A stretch of 36,984 nt of DNA. Source: Burkholderiaceae bacterium (GTDB lineage Bacteria; Pseudomonadota; Gammaproteobacteria; Burkholderiales; Burkholderiaceae_C). The stretch is taken from positions 1 through 36,984 of the forward strand of contig JALOSD010000018.1 of assembly GCA_025458585.1 (NCBI GenBank). Reading direction: 5' to 3'. The notes under the pieces were generated by a model. The model was given only the letters and a program-made list of their open reading frames with translations, was not told the DNA's origin and made no database searches. Of the stretch, positions 21,755-34,944 are shown in pieces (the first letter of the stretch is position 1; each line of letters starts with the position of its first letter). The position numbers and the translations under genes are program-made.

Positions 21755-23586
21755 AGGTCGCCGACGCGCAGGCGGGCGAGGGTCTCGCGCAGCACATCGT
21801 TGTCGGCGTCGCGGCGTTTGGCGTCGCGCCACACGCGGCGCGCCTCGTCGTGTTCGCCGCTGACCCACAGCACCTCGCCGAGGTGGGCGGCGATCTCGGT
21901 GTCGGGGCGCGTCGCGTAGGCCTGCCGCAGCAGCCGCAGCGCCTCGGCGCGATTGCCCAGGCGGTACTCGACCCAGCCCATGCTGTCGGTGATGAAGGGG
22001 TCGCCCGGCGCCAGCTCGAGCGCGCGCACGATCAGCGCGCGCGCTTCCTCGAGGCGCAGGTTGCGGTCGGCGAGCGAGTAGCCGAGCGCGTTGTACGCGT
22101 GGTGGTGGTCGGGCTTGAGCTCCATCACGCGCCGCAGCAGCCGCTCCATGTCGTCCATGCGGTCGATCTTCTCGGCGAGCATCGCCTGCTCGTACAGCAG
22201 GTCGGTGTCGTCGGGGAAGCGCTCGGTCGCGCCGGCGAGCACGGCGTAGGCGTCGCTCCAGCGGCGGACCTCGCGCAGCACCTGGGTCTCGGCGAGAAGC
22301 TTGGCGCGCGCGTCCTGCGCGTTGCGCTCGGGCACGCCGCGCACCATCTCGCGCGCGCCCTGCACGTCGCCGCGCCGCGCGGCGAGGATCGCGCGCCTCG
22401 TCTGCACCTGCAGCGCCTGCTCGGGGCTGTCGATGCGCTCGAGCCAGGCTTCGGCCGCCTTCAGGTCGCCACGCTGCTCGGCGGCCTGCGCGAGCAGCAG
22501 CCACGCCTGCGTCAGCGAGCCGCCGTGCGGGCCCTCGTCGTCGCTTCCGGCCGGCGCGGCAGGCGCCGCCTCGACGAGCTGCACGTAGCGTTTCAGTGCC
22601 GCTTCGGCCGCCGCCGGCTCGCGCAGCTCGAGGTGCAGCGCGCCGAGCGTGAGCCACGGCGGCGCGAGCTCGGGGCGCGCCTGCGTGACGCGCTCGAGCT
22701 GCGCGACGGCGTCGGGGTAGCGCTGCGCCTGCGCAAGCGCCTGCGCGTACGCCAGGCGCAGCATCGGGTCGGCATCCGGGGCACGCAGCGCGTCGGTGAC
22801 GACCGCCTCGGCGGCGGGCGTGTCCTCCATCATCTCGAGCGCTAGCAGCACCGGGCCCGGGGCCGCCGGCTCGGCGCGCGCGGCGGCGCGTGCGAGCTCG
22901 AGCGCGCGCTCCTTGTCGCCGGCACCGAGCCACAGCCGCGCGAGCGCGACGTGGGCGGCGACGCGCGTGTCGTCGCGTTCGAGGTACGGCCGCAGCACCG
23001 GCTCGATCGCGCCGGCGACGGCCTGCCGGTCGGGCGCGCGCTGGAACAGCCGCGGCACGGCCGCGATGACGCCCGCGCGGTCGGCGTCGGGCGTCTGCTC
23101 GAGCAGGGTGCGCAGCGGGTCCGCGGTCTCGGCCGCCCGGTTCAGCGCCAGCAGCAGCTGCAGCTCGAACCGCGCCGCGTCGACCGACGCCGGCCAGGCG
23201 CCTCGCCAGGCGCGGGTGGCGGCCAGCGCCTCGTCCCCGGCGCGCGCCTGCATCGCGATCTCGACGGCACGCCGGTACAGCGTTTCGTCGTTGGTGCGCC
23301 GAGCGGCGTCGAGGATGACCTGGTACGCCGAGCCGACCTCGCCGCCGCGCAGCTCGAGCTCGCCGATCAGCAGCTGGTAGAACAGACGTGCGTCGAGCGC
23401 CGACCGCGCGGGCGCCGCGGACTCGTCGGCAGGCGCCGTCGGTGCCGGCGCCGCGAGCGACGCGCCACCGGTCAGCGCACCCGTTGCCAGCAGCGCCGCC
23501 ACCAGCCATCGCCTCGCCGCGCTCTTTCGGCAGCGGGACTCGCGACGGCTTCGAACCCGCCGCGCTGGCGTGCCGCGACCCGGCAT
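21751..23586 (-). CDS. TPR-repeat secreted protein
   Basis: Signal-peptide-like N-terminus and many TPRs ([43 protein letters not shown]). Confidence 0.88.
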   Translation of the reverse strand: MPGRGTPARRVRSRRESRCRKSAARRWLVAALLATGALTGGASLAAPAPTAPADESAAPARSALDARLFYQLLIGELELRGGEVGSAYQVILDAARRTNDETLYRRAVEIAMQARAGDEALAATRAWRGAWPASVDAARFELQLLLALNRAAETADPLRTLLEQTPDADRAGVIAAVPRLFQRAPDRQAVAGAIEPVLRPYLERDDTRVAAHVALARLWLGAGDKERALELARAAARAEPAAPGPVLLALEMMEDTPAAEAVVTDALRAPDADPMLRLAYAQALAQAQRYPDAVAQLERVTQARPELAPPWLTLGALHLELREPAAAEAALKRYVQLVEAAPAAPAGSDDEGPHGGSLTQAWLLLAQAAEQRGDLKAAEAWLERIDSPEQALQVQTRRAILAARRGDVQGAREMVRGVPERNAQDARAKLLAETQVLREVRRWSDAYAVLAGATERFPDDTDLLYEQAMLAEKIDRMDDMERLLRRVMELKPDHHHAYNALGYSLADRNLRLEEARALIVRALELAPGDPFITDSMGWVEYRLGNRAEALRLLRQAYATRPDTEIAAHLGEVLWVSGEHDEARRVWRDAKRRDADNDVLRETLARLRVGDL

Positions 23587-23628
23587 GGCAACCCCTCGGA
23601 ACAAAAGATCATTCTAGATAATCGGTCC

Positions 23629-24459
23629 ATGCCCGAGCTTCCCGAGGTCGAAGTCACCCGCCGCAGCGTCGCCGGGCACCTCGAGGGGGCGCGGGTGTGC
23701 GGCCTGCGCCTCGGCGCACCGCTGCGCTGGCCGCTCGGTGTCGAGCCGCAGGCGCTCGTCGGCTGCACGATCGGTGCCATCGGGCGGCGCGGCAAGTACC
23801 TGTGGCTGCCGCTGGCAGGCGGCCCCGAGCCGCGCGCGGGCCTGCTGCTGCATCTCGGGATGTCGGGCTCGCTCGCCTTCAGCGCCACGCCCGCGCCGCC
23901 CGGCAAGCACGACCACTTCGACCTCGTGACGCACCGCGGCACGCTGCGGCTGACCGACCCGCGGCGCTTCGGCGCCGTGGTGTGGGCGAGCGCGCCCGAC
24001 GCCGGCGTCGCCGGCAAGCTGCTCGCGGGCCTGGGGCGCGAGCCGTTCGACCCCGAGCTGACGGCGGCGACGCTGCACGCCGCGCTGCGGCGGCGCCGCT
24101 GCGCGATCAAGCAGGCGCTGCTCGCCGGCGACGTCGTCGTCGGCGCCGGCAACATCTACGCCTGCGAGGCCCTGTTCGAGGCCGGCATCGACCCGCGCAC
24201 GCCGTGCCAGCGGCTCGGCCCGGTGCGCTGCGAGCGCCTGCTCGCGGCGCTGCGGCGCGTGCTCGGGCGCGCGCTCGAGCTCGGCGGCTCGACGCTGCGC
24301 GACTTCCGCGACGCGCACGGCATGGCCGGCGAGTTTCAGGCCGAGGCGCGCGTCTATGGCCGTGCCGGCCAGCCCTGCCTGCGCTGCGGCGGCACCGTGC
24401 GCCGCATCGTGCAGGCGCAGCGCGCGACGTACTGGTGCCCGCGCTGCCAGCATCGCTGA
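23629..24459 (+). CDS. mutM: formamidopyrimidine-DNA glycosylase
   Basis: [15 protein letters not shown]-terminal zinc finger [25 protein letters not shown]. Confidence 0.97.
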   Translation: MPELPEVEVTRRSVAGHLEGARVCGLRLGAPLRWPLGVEPQALVGCTIGAIGRRGKYLWLPLAGGPEPRAGLLLHLGMSGSLAFSATPAPPGKHDHFDLVTHRGTLRLTDPRRFGAVVWASAPDAGVAGKLLAGLGREPFDPELTAATLHAALRRRRCAIKQALLAGDVVVGAGNIYACEALFEAGIDPRTPCQRLGPVRCERLLAALRRVLGRALELGGSTLRDFRDAHGMAGEFQAEARVYGRAGQPCLRCGGTVRRIVQAQRATYWCPRCQHR

Positions 24460-24572
24460 GCGCGCGGAAAAGAGTGGTCGGGTGCGCCGTGCTCCACGCG
24501 AGCGGGCGCGGGGGCTGCGCTACATTGTTTCGATCTGCGCCCGCGTCGTCCGGCGCTGCAACGCCTGCCCCG

Positions 24573-26471
24573 ATGCACAGCTCGTTCGCCCGTCACCTCG
24601 ACGCCCTGGCTGCGTGGCGTGCGCTGCTCGACCGCCAGCTCGGCGCGCTCGAGCAGACGCTGCGCGACGCCGGGCTGCTCGACGCTGAGGGCGGCGACGT
24701 GATCGACGGGCTGTGCCGCCAGGTGGCGTCCGACCGCGTCGTGGTCGCGTTCGTCGCCGAGTTCTCGCGCGGCAAGAGCGAACTGATCAACGCGATCTTC
24801 TTCGCCGACACCGGGCGCCGCATCCTGCCTGCCACGCCCGGGCGCACGACGATGTGTCCGGTCGAGATCGGCTACCAGGCCGGCGAGGCGCCGATGCTCG
24901 CGCTGCTGCCGATCCACACCCGCACGCTGCCGCAGTCGCTCGACGAGCTGAGACGCCGCCCCGAACTGTGGACGCGCCTGCCGCTGCCGATCGACGCCTC
25001 CGAGCGGCTCGCCGACACGCTGACCGAGGTGATGCGCACGAAGGCCGTCACCGTCGACGAGGCACGCGCGCTCGGCCTGTGGGACGACGAGCGTCCCGAC
25101 GTGCTCGACACGCCGGGGCTGAACGCGATCGGCGCCGAGGTCTCGCTGACGCTCGGGCTGCTGCCGGCGGCGCAGGCGGTCGTCTTCGTCGTCGCCGCCG
25201 ACGCCGGCGTCACGCGCTCGGACCTCGCGATCTGGCGCGACCACCTCGAGCCGCAGGCCGGGGCACGCTACGTCGTGCTGAACAAGGTCGACGCGCTCGC
25301 CGACCCGCTGCTGTCGTCGGCCGACGTCGCCGCGCTCGTCGCGCGCCAGCGCGAGGTCACGGCGGCCGCGCTCGGCGTCACACCCGAGCGCGTCTTCGCG
25401 CTGTCGGCGCGGCAGGCGCTGATGGCGCGCATCGACGGCCAGCGCGCACCGCTGCTCGCCAGCGGCCTGCCCGGCTTCGAGGAGGTCCTCGCGAATGAGC
25501 TGCTGCCCGAGCGCCACGACACGCTCGCGCGCGTGCTGCTCGACGCGCTCGCGCCGCTCGAGGAGCGGCTGACGCGCCGGCTCGTCGACCACCGCAGGCA
25601 CACGGCCGAACAGCTGCTCGAGCTGCGGGGGCTGCGCGGCAAGAGCCAGGCGAAGGTGCAGCTGATGCTGCAGCGCGTGGCCGGCGACGCGCGCGACTTC
25701 GAGCGCTGCACCGTGCGCCTGGCCGCGCTGCGGGCGGTGCACTCGCGCATGTTGCGCGCCGCGCTCGACACGCTGTCGATCGACCGCCTGCGCGACGACC
25801 TCGCGCGGCTGCAGCGCGACATCGCGGCCACGCTGCTGAACCTCGGCGGGCGGCGGCTCTTCGGCGAGCTCGTGCAGCAGCTGCGCGAGCGCCTCGTCGC
25901 CGCCGCCCAGCGCAACGAGGAGATCCGCGCGATGCTGCAGGCGAGCTTCGCGCAGCTCAACAGCGAGTTCGGCTTCGCGCTCGCGCTGCCCGACCCGCCG
26001 TCGCTTGAGCGCGCGCTGCGCGAGCTCGGTCAGGTCGAACGCAACTTCGGCGGCTACCTCGGGCTCGCCAACGCGCTGCGGCTGGCGGACCCGCGCTATC
26101 TCGAGCAGTTCCGCCGCCTGCTGTGGGCGCGCCTGCGCGCGCTGTTCGAAGGCGCGATCGGCGAACTCGAACACTGGAGCCGCGACGCGTCGGCGCAGGT
26201 CGACGCCCAGCTGCGCGAGCGCCGCGACGGCTTCGAGCGGCGGCAGGCGGCGCTCGAGCGCATCCGCGCCGCCGCCGGAGAGCTCGAGCAGCGCATCGGC
26301 GAGGTCGCGGCGACGGAGGACGCGCTCGAGCGCCAGCTCGACGAGGTCCAGGGGGCGTTTGCCGCGCTGCGCGAGCAGGTGGGGCGCACACCCGACCCCG
26401 ACGCCGCGATGCTTCCGTGGCGCGGCGAGCCGCTCGCCGTCGCGGGTGCCCGCACGCGCGGCGTCGTCTGA
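24573..26471 (+). CDS. dynamin-family large GTPase
   Basis: P-loop-like AEFSRGKSELINAIF, G3 DTPGLN, G4 NKVD, long helical C-terminal region. Confidence 0.88.
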   Translation: MHSSFARHLDALAAWRALLDRQLGALEQTLRDAGLLDAEGGDVIDGLCRQVASDRVVVAFVAEFSRGKSELINAIFFADTGRRILPATPGRTTMCPVEIGYQAGEAPMLALLPIHTRTLPQSLDELRRRPELWTRLPLPIDASERLADTLTEVMRTKAVTVDEARALGLWDDERPDVLDTPGLNAIGAEVSLTLGLLPAAQAVVFVVAADAGVTRSDLAIWRDHLEPQAGARYVVLNKVDALADPLLSSADVAALVARQREVTAAALGVTPERVFALSARQALMARIDGQRAPLLASGLPGFEEVLANELLPERHDTLARVLLDALAPLEERLTRRLVDHRRHTAEQLLELRGLRGKSQAKVQLMLQRVAGDARDFERCTVRLAALRAVHSRMLRAALDTLSIDRLRDDLARLQRDIAATLLNLGGRRLFGELVQQLRERLVAAAQRNEEIRAMLQASFAQLNSEFGFALALPDPPSLERALRELGQVERNFGGYLGLANALRLADPRYLEQFRRLLWARLRALFEGAIGELEHWSRDASAQVDAQLRERRDGFERRQAALERIRAAAGELEQRIGEVAATEDALERQLDEVQGAFAALREQVGRTPDPDAAMLPWRGEPLAVAGARTRGVV

Positions 26472-27550
26472 TGTCGCCGACGCGCCCGCGCGCGGCGACG
26501 GCCGGCGACGATTTCGCTGCGCTGGTCGTGCGCTGGCAGCGCCGGCACGGGCGCCACGACCTGCCGTGGCAGCGCACGCGCGACCCGTACCGCGTCTGGC
26601 TGTCGGAGGTGATGCTGCAGCAGACGCAGGTCACCACCGTGCTGGCGTACTACGAGCGCTTCCTCGCGCGCTTTCCGGACGTGCACGCGCTCGCCGCGGC
26701 GCCGCTCGACGAGGTGCTCGCGCTGTGGAGCGGGCTGGGCTACTACCGCCGCGCGCGCCACCTGCACCAGTGCGCGCAGCAGGTGGTCGGCGAACACGGC
26801 GGCGCGTTCCCGCGCGACAGTGCCGCGCTGGCCCGGCTGCCGGGCATCGGCAGGTCGACCGCCGCCGCGATCGCGGCGTTCAGCTTCGGCGAGCGCGCGG
26901 CGATCCTCGACGGCAACGTCAAGCGCGTGCTCGCGCGCGTGCACGGCGTCGCCGATGACCTGTCGCAGCCGCGTGCCGAGCGCGCGATGTGGGCGCGCGC
27001 CGAGGCCCTGTTGCCCGCGCGCGGAATCGAGGCCTACACGCAGGGCCTGATGGATCTCGGGGCGACGGTGTGCACGCTGCGCTCGCCGCGCTGCGACGCC
27101 TGTCCGCTGGGAGCGCGATGCGTCGCGCGCGTCGAGGGCAGCCCGCAGCGGTACCCCGTGAAGGCCAGGCGTGCCGCGCGCGGACGGCGCGCGCACGCGC
27201 TGCTCTGGCTGCAGCAGGGCCGGCGGCTATGGCTCGTGCAGCGCCCGCCGACGGGCGTGTGGGCGTCGCTGTGGAGCCTGCCCGAGTTCCGCTCGGCCGA
27301 CGAACTCGCGGCGCTGGTGGCCGGCTGGCCGGGGCCGGGTGAGTGGCTCGCGCCGATCGAGCACGCGCTGACGCACTTCGACTGGGAGCTTCGCCCGTGG
27401 CGCCACGCGCTGCCCGCGCGGCTCGACGCGGCGACGCGCCACGGCATCGAGGCCGCGCTCGGCACCGGCCGCTGGTTCGACCGCGACGACGCGCTGCAGC
27501 AGGGGCTGCCGGCGCCGGTCAGGCGCCTGATCGAGTCGGGTCGAGGGTGA
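26471..27550 (+). CDS. mutY: A/G-specific adenine glycosylase
   Basis: HDLPWQRTRDPYRVWLSEVMLQQTQVTTV, LPGIGRSTAAAI, C-x6-C-x2-C-type 4Fe-4S cluster CTLRSPRCDACPLGARC. Confidence 0.96.
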   Translation: MSPTRPRAATAGDDFAALVVRWQRRHGRHDLPWQRTRDPYRVWLSEVMLQQTQVTTVLAYYERFLARFPDVHALAAAPLDEVLALWSGLGYYRRARHLHQCAQQVVGEHGGAFPRDSAALARLPGIGRSTAAAIAAFSFGERAAILDGNVKRVLARVHGVADDLSQPRAERAMWARAEALLPARGIEAYTQGLMDLGATVCTLRSPRCDACPLGARCVARVEGSPQRYPVKARRAARGRRAHALLWLQQGRRLWLVQRPPTGVWASLWSLPEFRSADELAALVAGWPGPGEWLAPIEHALTHFDWELRPWRHALPARLDAATRHGIEAALGTGRWFDRDDALQQGLPAPVRRLIESGRG

Positions 27551-27607
27551 GAATCATCGCCGGGCGCCGCAGACGCTGGCGCCGACATTGACGATGACTG
27601 ATGAATC

Positions 27608-27684
27608 TGGTCGGGGTGAGTGGATTCGAACCACCGGCCTCTACGTCCCGAACGTAGCGCTCTACCAGGCTAAGCTACACCCCG
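27608..27684 (-). tRNA. tRNA-Pro (CGG)
   Basis: CGGGGTGTAGCTTAGCCTGGTAGAGCGCTACGTTCGGGACGTAGAGGCCGGTGGTTCGAATCCACTCACCCCGACCA; loop TTCGGGA. Confidence 0.95.
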
Positions 27685-27742
27685 AGGGTCGCGGCAGCGC
27701 CGCGTCGAAACGGCAGGCACCGGCCACGTTCGGCGCCGAGAC

Positions 27743-28735
27743 TCAGGACGAGCGCTCAACCGACCGAAAAGTCAATTCTAGCAAAGCTTCGCGGTGCGGC
27801 GACGGCGGCAGCACGCGCAGCGCGTCGCGTGCGCGCGCGGCTTCCTCGCGCGCGGCCTCGCGCGTCACGTGCAGCGCGCCGGTGTCGCGCACGATGCGCA
27901 GCACGTCGTCGAGCCGCTCGGTCTCGCCGTGCTCGATCGCGCTGCGCAGCAGCGCCCGCTCGTCGTCACGGGCGCGCTCCATCGCGACGAGCAGCGGCAG
28001 CGTGGGCTTGCCCTCGCGCAGGTCGTCGCCGACGTTCTTGCCGAGCTCGTGGGTGTCGCCCTCGTAGTCGAGCAGGTCGTCGACGAGCTGGAACGCGGTG
28101 CCGAGCGCGCGGCCGTAGCCCGCGCAGCTGTCCTCGACGTCGGCGGGCGCGTTCGCGAGCACCGCGCCCAGGCGCGCGCTCGCCTCGAACAGCTTGGCCG
28201 TCTTGAACCGGATCACCCGCAGGTACTCGTCGACCGCGAGGTCGGCGTCGTGCATGTTCATCAACTGCAGGACCTCGCCCTCGGCGATGACGTTGGTGGC
28301 GTCGGCGAGCACGTCGAGCACGCGCATGCGGTTGACCGACACCATCATCTGGAACGCGCGCGAGTACAGGAAGTCCCCGACGAGCACGCTCGCCGCGTTG
28401 CCGAAGGTGGCGTTCGCGGTCGCGAGGCCGCGGCGCAGCATCGACTCGTCGACGACGTCGTCGTGCAGCAGCGTGGCGGTGTGGATGAACTCGACGACCG
28501 CGGCGAGCGTGTGCCGCTCGGGCCCATCGAAGCCGAGTGCCGCCGAGAACAGCAGCACGAGGCGCGGCCGGATGCGCTTGCCGCCGGCGCCGACGATGTA
28601 CTGCGCGACCTGGTTGACGAGCACGACGTCGGAGCGCAGCCGCTCGCGGATCACCTGGTCGACGGCGGCCATGTCGTCGGCCGCCACGTCGACGGCGACG
28701 CGGGTCTCGGGGGGTGGATGGACGACCTGCATCAT
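27743..28735 (-). CDS. ispB: polyprenyl (octaprenyl) diphosphate synthase
   Basis: [35 protein letters not shown]; divergent from rplU. Confidence 0.95.
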   Translation of the reverse strand: MMQVVHPPPETRVAVDVAADDMAAVDQVIRERLRSDVVLVNQVAQYIVGAGGKRIRPRLVLLFSAALGFDGPERHTLAAVVEFIHTATLLHDDVVDESMLRRGLATANATFGNAASVLVGDFLYSRAFQMMVSVNRMRVLDVLADATNVIAEGEVLQLMNMHDADLAVDEYLRVIRFKTAKLFEASARLGAVLANAPADVEDSCAGYGRALGTAFQLVDDLLDYEGDTHELGKNVGDDLREGKPTLPLLVAMERARDDERALLRSAIEHGETERLDDVLRIVRDTGALHVTREAAREEAARARDALRVLPPSPHREALLELTFRSVERSS

Positions 28736-28821
28736 GAGACGACTCGCGGACCGATTATAGGAACCGCCCCCTGCCGGCCCCGGACCGGTGCAGGACGCAC
28801 CGGCTCGGCAGGCGCACGGCG

Positions 28822-28851
28822 TTGCACGGCGGTGCTCGCCGGTGGTAGACT
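28822..28851 (+). promoter_or_regulatory. Candidate sigma-70 promoter for rplU-rpmA
   Basis: TTGCAC-N18-TAGACT. Confidence 0.5.
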
Positions 28852-28890
28852 TCGCGGTTCCGTTCGGACGCGCATGCGTTGCGAAGCCCG

Positions 28891-28916
28891 GTTGTGCAAC
28901 GACTGTTGTGCAACGA
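28891..28916 (+). repeat. Tandem direct repeat in rplU leader
   Basis: GTTGTGCAACGA at 28891-28902 and 28905-28916, 14-bp pitch, each with GTTG/CAAC dyad. Confidence 0.75.
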
Positions 28917-29053
28917 TTGGCCCGCGCGCAGCGGCGGCCGCGGAAGGCCCGGAACGGCCCACGGCTTGTCGACGAGTGCCTCGTCGCCATCACGCGGGCG
29001 AGGCGGCCGGCTGTAGCGCCGCATCCGGTCTCGACACCATCGAAAGGGCTCGT

Positions 29054-29365
29054 ATGTACGCGGTCATAAAAACCGGCGGCAAGCAGTACAAGGTCGCTGC
29101 CGGCGAAAAGATCAAGGTCGAACAGATTGCTGCGGACGTGGGCCAGGACATCGTGATCGACCAGGTGCTCGCCGTCGGCGACGGCGCCGAGCTGAAGGTC
29201 GGCACCCCCCTGGTCAGCGGCGCGACGGTGACGGCCACCGTCGTCGCCCACGGCAAGCACGACAAGGTGCGCATCTTCAAGCTGCGCCGGCGCAAGCACT
29301 ACCAGAAGCGGCAGGGCCACCGTCAGGCCTTCACCGAGTTGCAGATCGGCGCCGTCAACGCCTGA
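29054..29365 (+). CDS. rplU: 50S ribosomal protein L21
   Basis: [24 protein letters not shown]. Confidence 0.98.
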   Translation: MYAVIKTGGKQYKVAAGEKIKVEQIAADVGQDIVIDQVLAVGDGAELKVGTPLVSGATVTATVVAHGKHDKVRIFKLRRRKHYQKRQGHRQAFTELQIGAVNA

Positions 29366-29382
29366 TTCCCGAGGACTGAACC

Positions 29383-31814
<2,432 letters not shown>

Positions 31815-31851
31815 GGGCCCGGCGAGGACCTGCCCTCGGCCGGGCGGGCGA

Positions 31852-32433
31852 TCACGGGCCGGGGGTCGTCGGCGCGCCGTCCGGTGCCGCGAGCTCGCCC
31901 GCAGGCGCCTCGTGGCGGTGCGTGCGCATGCCCGATCGCAGGTAGCGGTTGTGCACGTTGCCGCGCGGCACGTAGCGCGCGAGCTCGGTCAACGCCATCT
32001 GGTAGACGTCGCGCTTGAACTCGATCACGACGTCGAGCGGCACCCAGTAGTCGTTCCAGCGCCAGGCGTCGAACTCGGGGTGGTCGGTCGCGCGCAGGTT
32101 CATGTCGCTGTCGCGGCCGACGAGCTTGAGCAGGAACCAGATCTGCTTCTGGCCGCGGTAGTGGCCGCGGGCGTCGCGCCGGATGTAGTGCTCGGGGACC
32201 TCGTAGCGCAGCCAGTCGCGCGTGCGCGCGAGGATCTTGACGTGCTCCGGCCGCAAGCCCACCTCTTCGTGGAGCTCGCGGTACATCGCCTGCTCGGGCG
32301 TCTCGCCGTACTTGATGCCGCCCTGGGGGAACTGCCACGAGTGGGTGCGCAGCCGCTTGCCCCAGAACACCTGGTTGCGCGAGTTGAGCAGGATGATGCC
32401 GACGTTGGGCCTAAAGCCTTCCCGGTCGAGCAT
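31852..32433 (-). CDS. rppH: RNA pyrophosphohydrolase (Nudix)
   Basis: [27 protein letters not shown]; Nudix box [23 protein letters not shown]. Confidence 0.96.
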   Translation of the reverse strand: MLDREGFRPNVGIILLNSRNQVFWGKRLRTHSWQFPQGGIKYGETPEQAMYRELHEEVGLRPEHVKILARTRDWLRYEVPEHYIRRDARGHYRGQKQIWFLLKLVGRDSDMNLRATDHPEFDAWRWNDYWVPLDVVIEFKRDVYQMALTELARYVPRGNVHNRYLRSGMRTHRHEAPAGELAAPDGAPTTPGP

Positions 32434-32444
32434 AATCAACCCCA

Positions 32445-32461
32445 GATTTCAGATTGAAATC
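32445..32461. promoter_or_regulatory. Perfect 7-bp dyad in AT-rich divergent intergenic region (rppH/proS)
   Basis: GATTTCA-GAT-TGAAATC. Confidence 0.5.
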
Positions 32462-32550
32462 ATTATTGCACCGGCCCGGTGCGGCGTGCGATTCCTCGCT
32501 TACCCGCAGGGCTACCGGCGCCGCCGCAGGCGCGCCTCGACGCGATCCCC

Positions 32551-34296
32551 ATGAAAGCGACCCAGTTCTTCATCGCCACGCTCAAGGAGGCGCCGGCGGA
32601 CGCCGAGATCGTCAGTCACAGGCTGATGATGCGCGCCGGCATGATCAAGCGCCTCGGCGCCGGGATCTACACCTACATGCCGATGGGGCTGCGCGTGATC
32701 CGCAAGGTCGAGCGCATCATCCGCGAGGAGATGGAGCGCGCCGGCAGCATCGAGCTGCTGATGCCCGTCGTCCAGCCCGCCGAGTTATGGCAGGAAACGG
32801 GCCGTTTCGAGAAGATGGGCCCCGAGTTGCTGCGGGTAAAAGATCGCCACCAGCGCGACTTCGTGATCCAGCCCACGAGCGAGGAAGTCGTCACGGACAT
32901 CGCGCGGCAGGAACTGCGAAGCTACAAGCAACTGCCGAAGAATCTGTTCCACATCCAGACCAAGTTCCGCGACGAGCGCCGGCCGCGTTTCGGCCTGATG
33001 CGCGGGCGCGAGTTCACGATGAAGGACGCGTATTCGTTCGACCGCGACCCCGCCGCGGCGGCGAAGAGCTACGAGGCGATGTACCGGGCATATTGTGCGA
33101 TCTTCGACCGCATGGGGCTGACCTACCGCGCGGTCGCGGCCGACACCGGCGCGATCGGCGGCGACCTGTCGCACGAGTTCCAGGTCATCGCCGAGACCGG
33201 CGAGGACGCGCTCGTCTACTGCCCCGGCAGCGACTACGCGGCGAACATCGAGCTCGCCGAAGCGTTGCCGCTGCTCGCGCACCGCGCGGCGCCGAAGCAC
33301 GCGCTCGCCAAGACGCCGACGCCCGACCGCAGCACCTGCGAGGACGTCGCCGACCTGCTCGGCATCGCGCTTGCGCACACCGTCAAGTCGCTCGTGCTCG
33401 CGACCGACGAGAAGAACGCCGCCGGCGACGTCGTGAAGACCACCGTGTGGCTGCTGCTCGTGCGCGGCGACCACCAGCTCAACGAGGTCAAGGCCGGCAA
33501 GGTCGAGGGCCTGAAGGGCGGTTTCCGCTTCGCCACCGTCGCCGAGATCGAGGAGCACTTCGGCTGCGAGCCGGGCTACCTGGGGCCGATCGGCACCGTC
33601 CGGCCGGTCAAGGTCGTCGCCGACCGCACGGTGGCGCTGATGAGCGATTTCGTCTGCGGCGCCAACGAGGCCGACTTCCACTACGCCGGCGTCAACTGGG
33701 GCCGCGACCTGCCCGAGCCCGACGTCGTCGCCGACATCCGCAACGTCGTCGAGGGCGACCCCTCGCCCGACGGCAAGGGAGCGCTCGCGATCCAGCGCGG
33801 CATCGAGGTCGGCCACGTGTTCTACCTCGGCACCAAGTACAGCAAGGCGATGGGCGCAACCTACCTCGACGAGGCGGGCAAGCCGCAGCTCTTCGAGATG
33901 GGCTGCTACGGCATCGGCGTCACGCGCATCCTGGGTGCGGCGATCGAGCAGGGCCACGACGAGCGCGGCATCGTCTGGCCCGATGCGATCGCGCCGTTCA
34001 CCGTCGTGATCTGCCCGATCGGCTACGACCGCAGCGCCGACGTCAAGGCCGCCGCCGACCGGCTGCACGACGACCTGGCGGCCGCTGGCGTCGATGTGAT
34101 GCTCGACGACCGCGGCGAGCGCCCCGGCGCGATGTTCGCCGACTGGGAGCTGATCGGCGTGCCGCACCGCGTCGTGATCTCCGACCGCGCCCTGAAGGAG
34201 GGCCAGCTCGAGTACCAGGGCCGCCGCGACGCCCAGCCGACCAAGGTGCCGGCGGCCGACATCGCGGCCTTCGTCCGGGGGCGGTTGCGCACGTGA
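32551..34296 (+). CDS. proS: prolyl-tRNA synthetase
   Basis: [57 protein letters not shown]. Confidence 0.98.
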   Translation: MKATQFFIATLKEAPADAEIVSHRLMMRAGMIKRLGAGIYTYMPMGLRVIRKVERIIREEMERAGSIELLMPVVQPAELWQETGRFEKMGPELLRVKDRHQRDFVIQPTSEEVVTDIARQELRSYKQLPKNLFHIQTKFRDERRPRFGLMRGREFTMKDAYSFDRDPAAAAKSYEAMYRAYCAIFDRMGLTYRAVAADTGAIGGDLSHEFQVIAETGEDALVYCPGSDYAANIELAEALPLLAHRAAPKHALAKTPTPDRSTCEDVADLLGIALAHTVKSLVLATDEKNAAGDVVKTTVWLLLVRGDHQLNEVKAGKVEGLKGGFRFATVAEIEEHFGCEPGYLGPIGTVRPVKVVADRTVALMSDFVCGANEADFHYAGVNWGRDLPEPDVVADIRNVVEGDPSPDGKGALAIQRGIEVGHVFYLGTKYSKAMGATYLDEAGKPQLFEMGCYGIGVTRILGAAIEQGHDERGIVWPDAIAPFTVVICPIGYDRSADVKAAADRLHDDLAAAGVDVMLDDRGERPGAMFADWELIGVPHRVVISDRALKEGQLEYQGRRDAQPTKVPAADIAAFVRGRLRT

Positions 34297-34922
34297 GCAC
34301 GAGATCCGCTGGCGGGGTGTCGCGCCGCGCGCTGCTCGCGGCGGGGCTCGTCGCGCCGTGGAGCCGTGCCCACGCAGGCGGGCAGGTCGAGGAGCCGCTC
34401 GTCGATTCGGTGCGCTCGGCGCTGTCGGCCGCGGTCGCGGAGGCGGCGCCGCCGCAGCCGCAGTTCCCCGAGATCGAGCAGCGCCTGGCACACCTGCGCT
34501 GGCTCGGCGACATGAGCGACCGCCTGCGCCCGCGCAAGAGCGACGTCTCGACGCGCCTCGAGTTCCTGCAGACCGTCTGGTACGAGAGCCGCCGCGCCGG
34601 GCTCGAGGTGCCGCTCGTGCTCGGCCTGATCCAGGTCGAGAGCGCGTTTCGCAAGTACGCGATCAGCTCGGTGGGCGCGCGCGGGTACATGCAGGTGATG
34701 CCGTTCTGGGCCCGGCTGATCGGCGACGGCGACGTCTCGCGCCTGTTCCACACGCAGACCAACCTGCGCTTCGGCTGCGTGATCCTGCGCCACTACCTCG
34801 ACCGCGAGCGCGGCGACCTGTTCATGGCGCTCGGCCGCTACAACGGCAGCCGAGGCCGCGCCGAGTACCCGAACGCCGTGTTCGCCGCGCGCCGGCGCTG
34901 GCTGCACGAGACCTCGGTCTGA
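34293..34922 (+). CDS. lytic transglycosylase (SLT domain) with Tat-like signal peptide
   Basis: GTG start overlapping proS stop; [47 protein letters not shown]. Confidence 0.9.
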   Translation: MSTRSAGGVSRRALLAAGLVAPWSRAHAGGQVEEPLVDSVRSALSAAVAEAAPPQPQFPEIEQRLAHLRWLGDMSDRLRPRKSDVSTRLEFLQTVWYESRRAGLEVPLVLGLIQVESAFRKYAISSVGARGYMQVMPFWARLIGDGDVSRLFHTQTNLRFGCVILRHYLDRERGDLFMALGRYNGSRGRAEYPNAVFAARRRWLHETSV

Positions 34923-34944
34923 ACTCGTTGCCCGGGCCGGCGGG

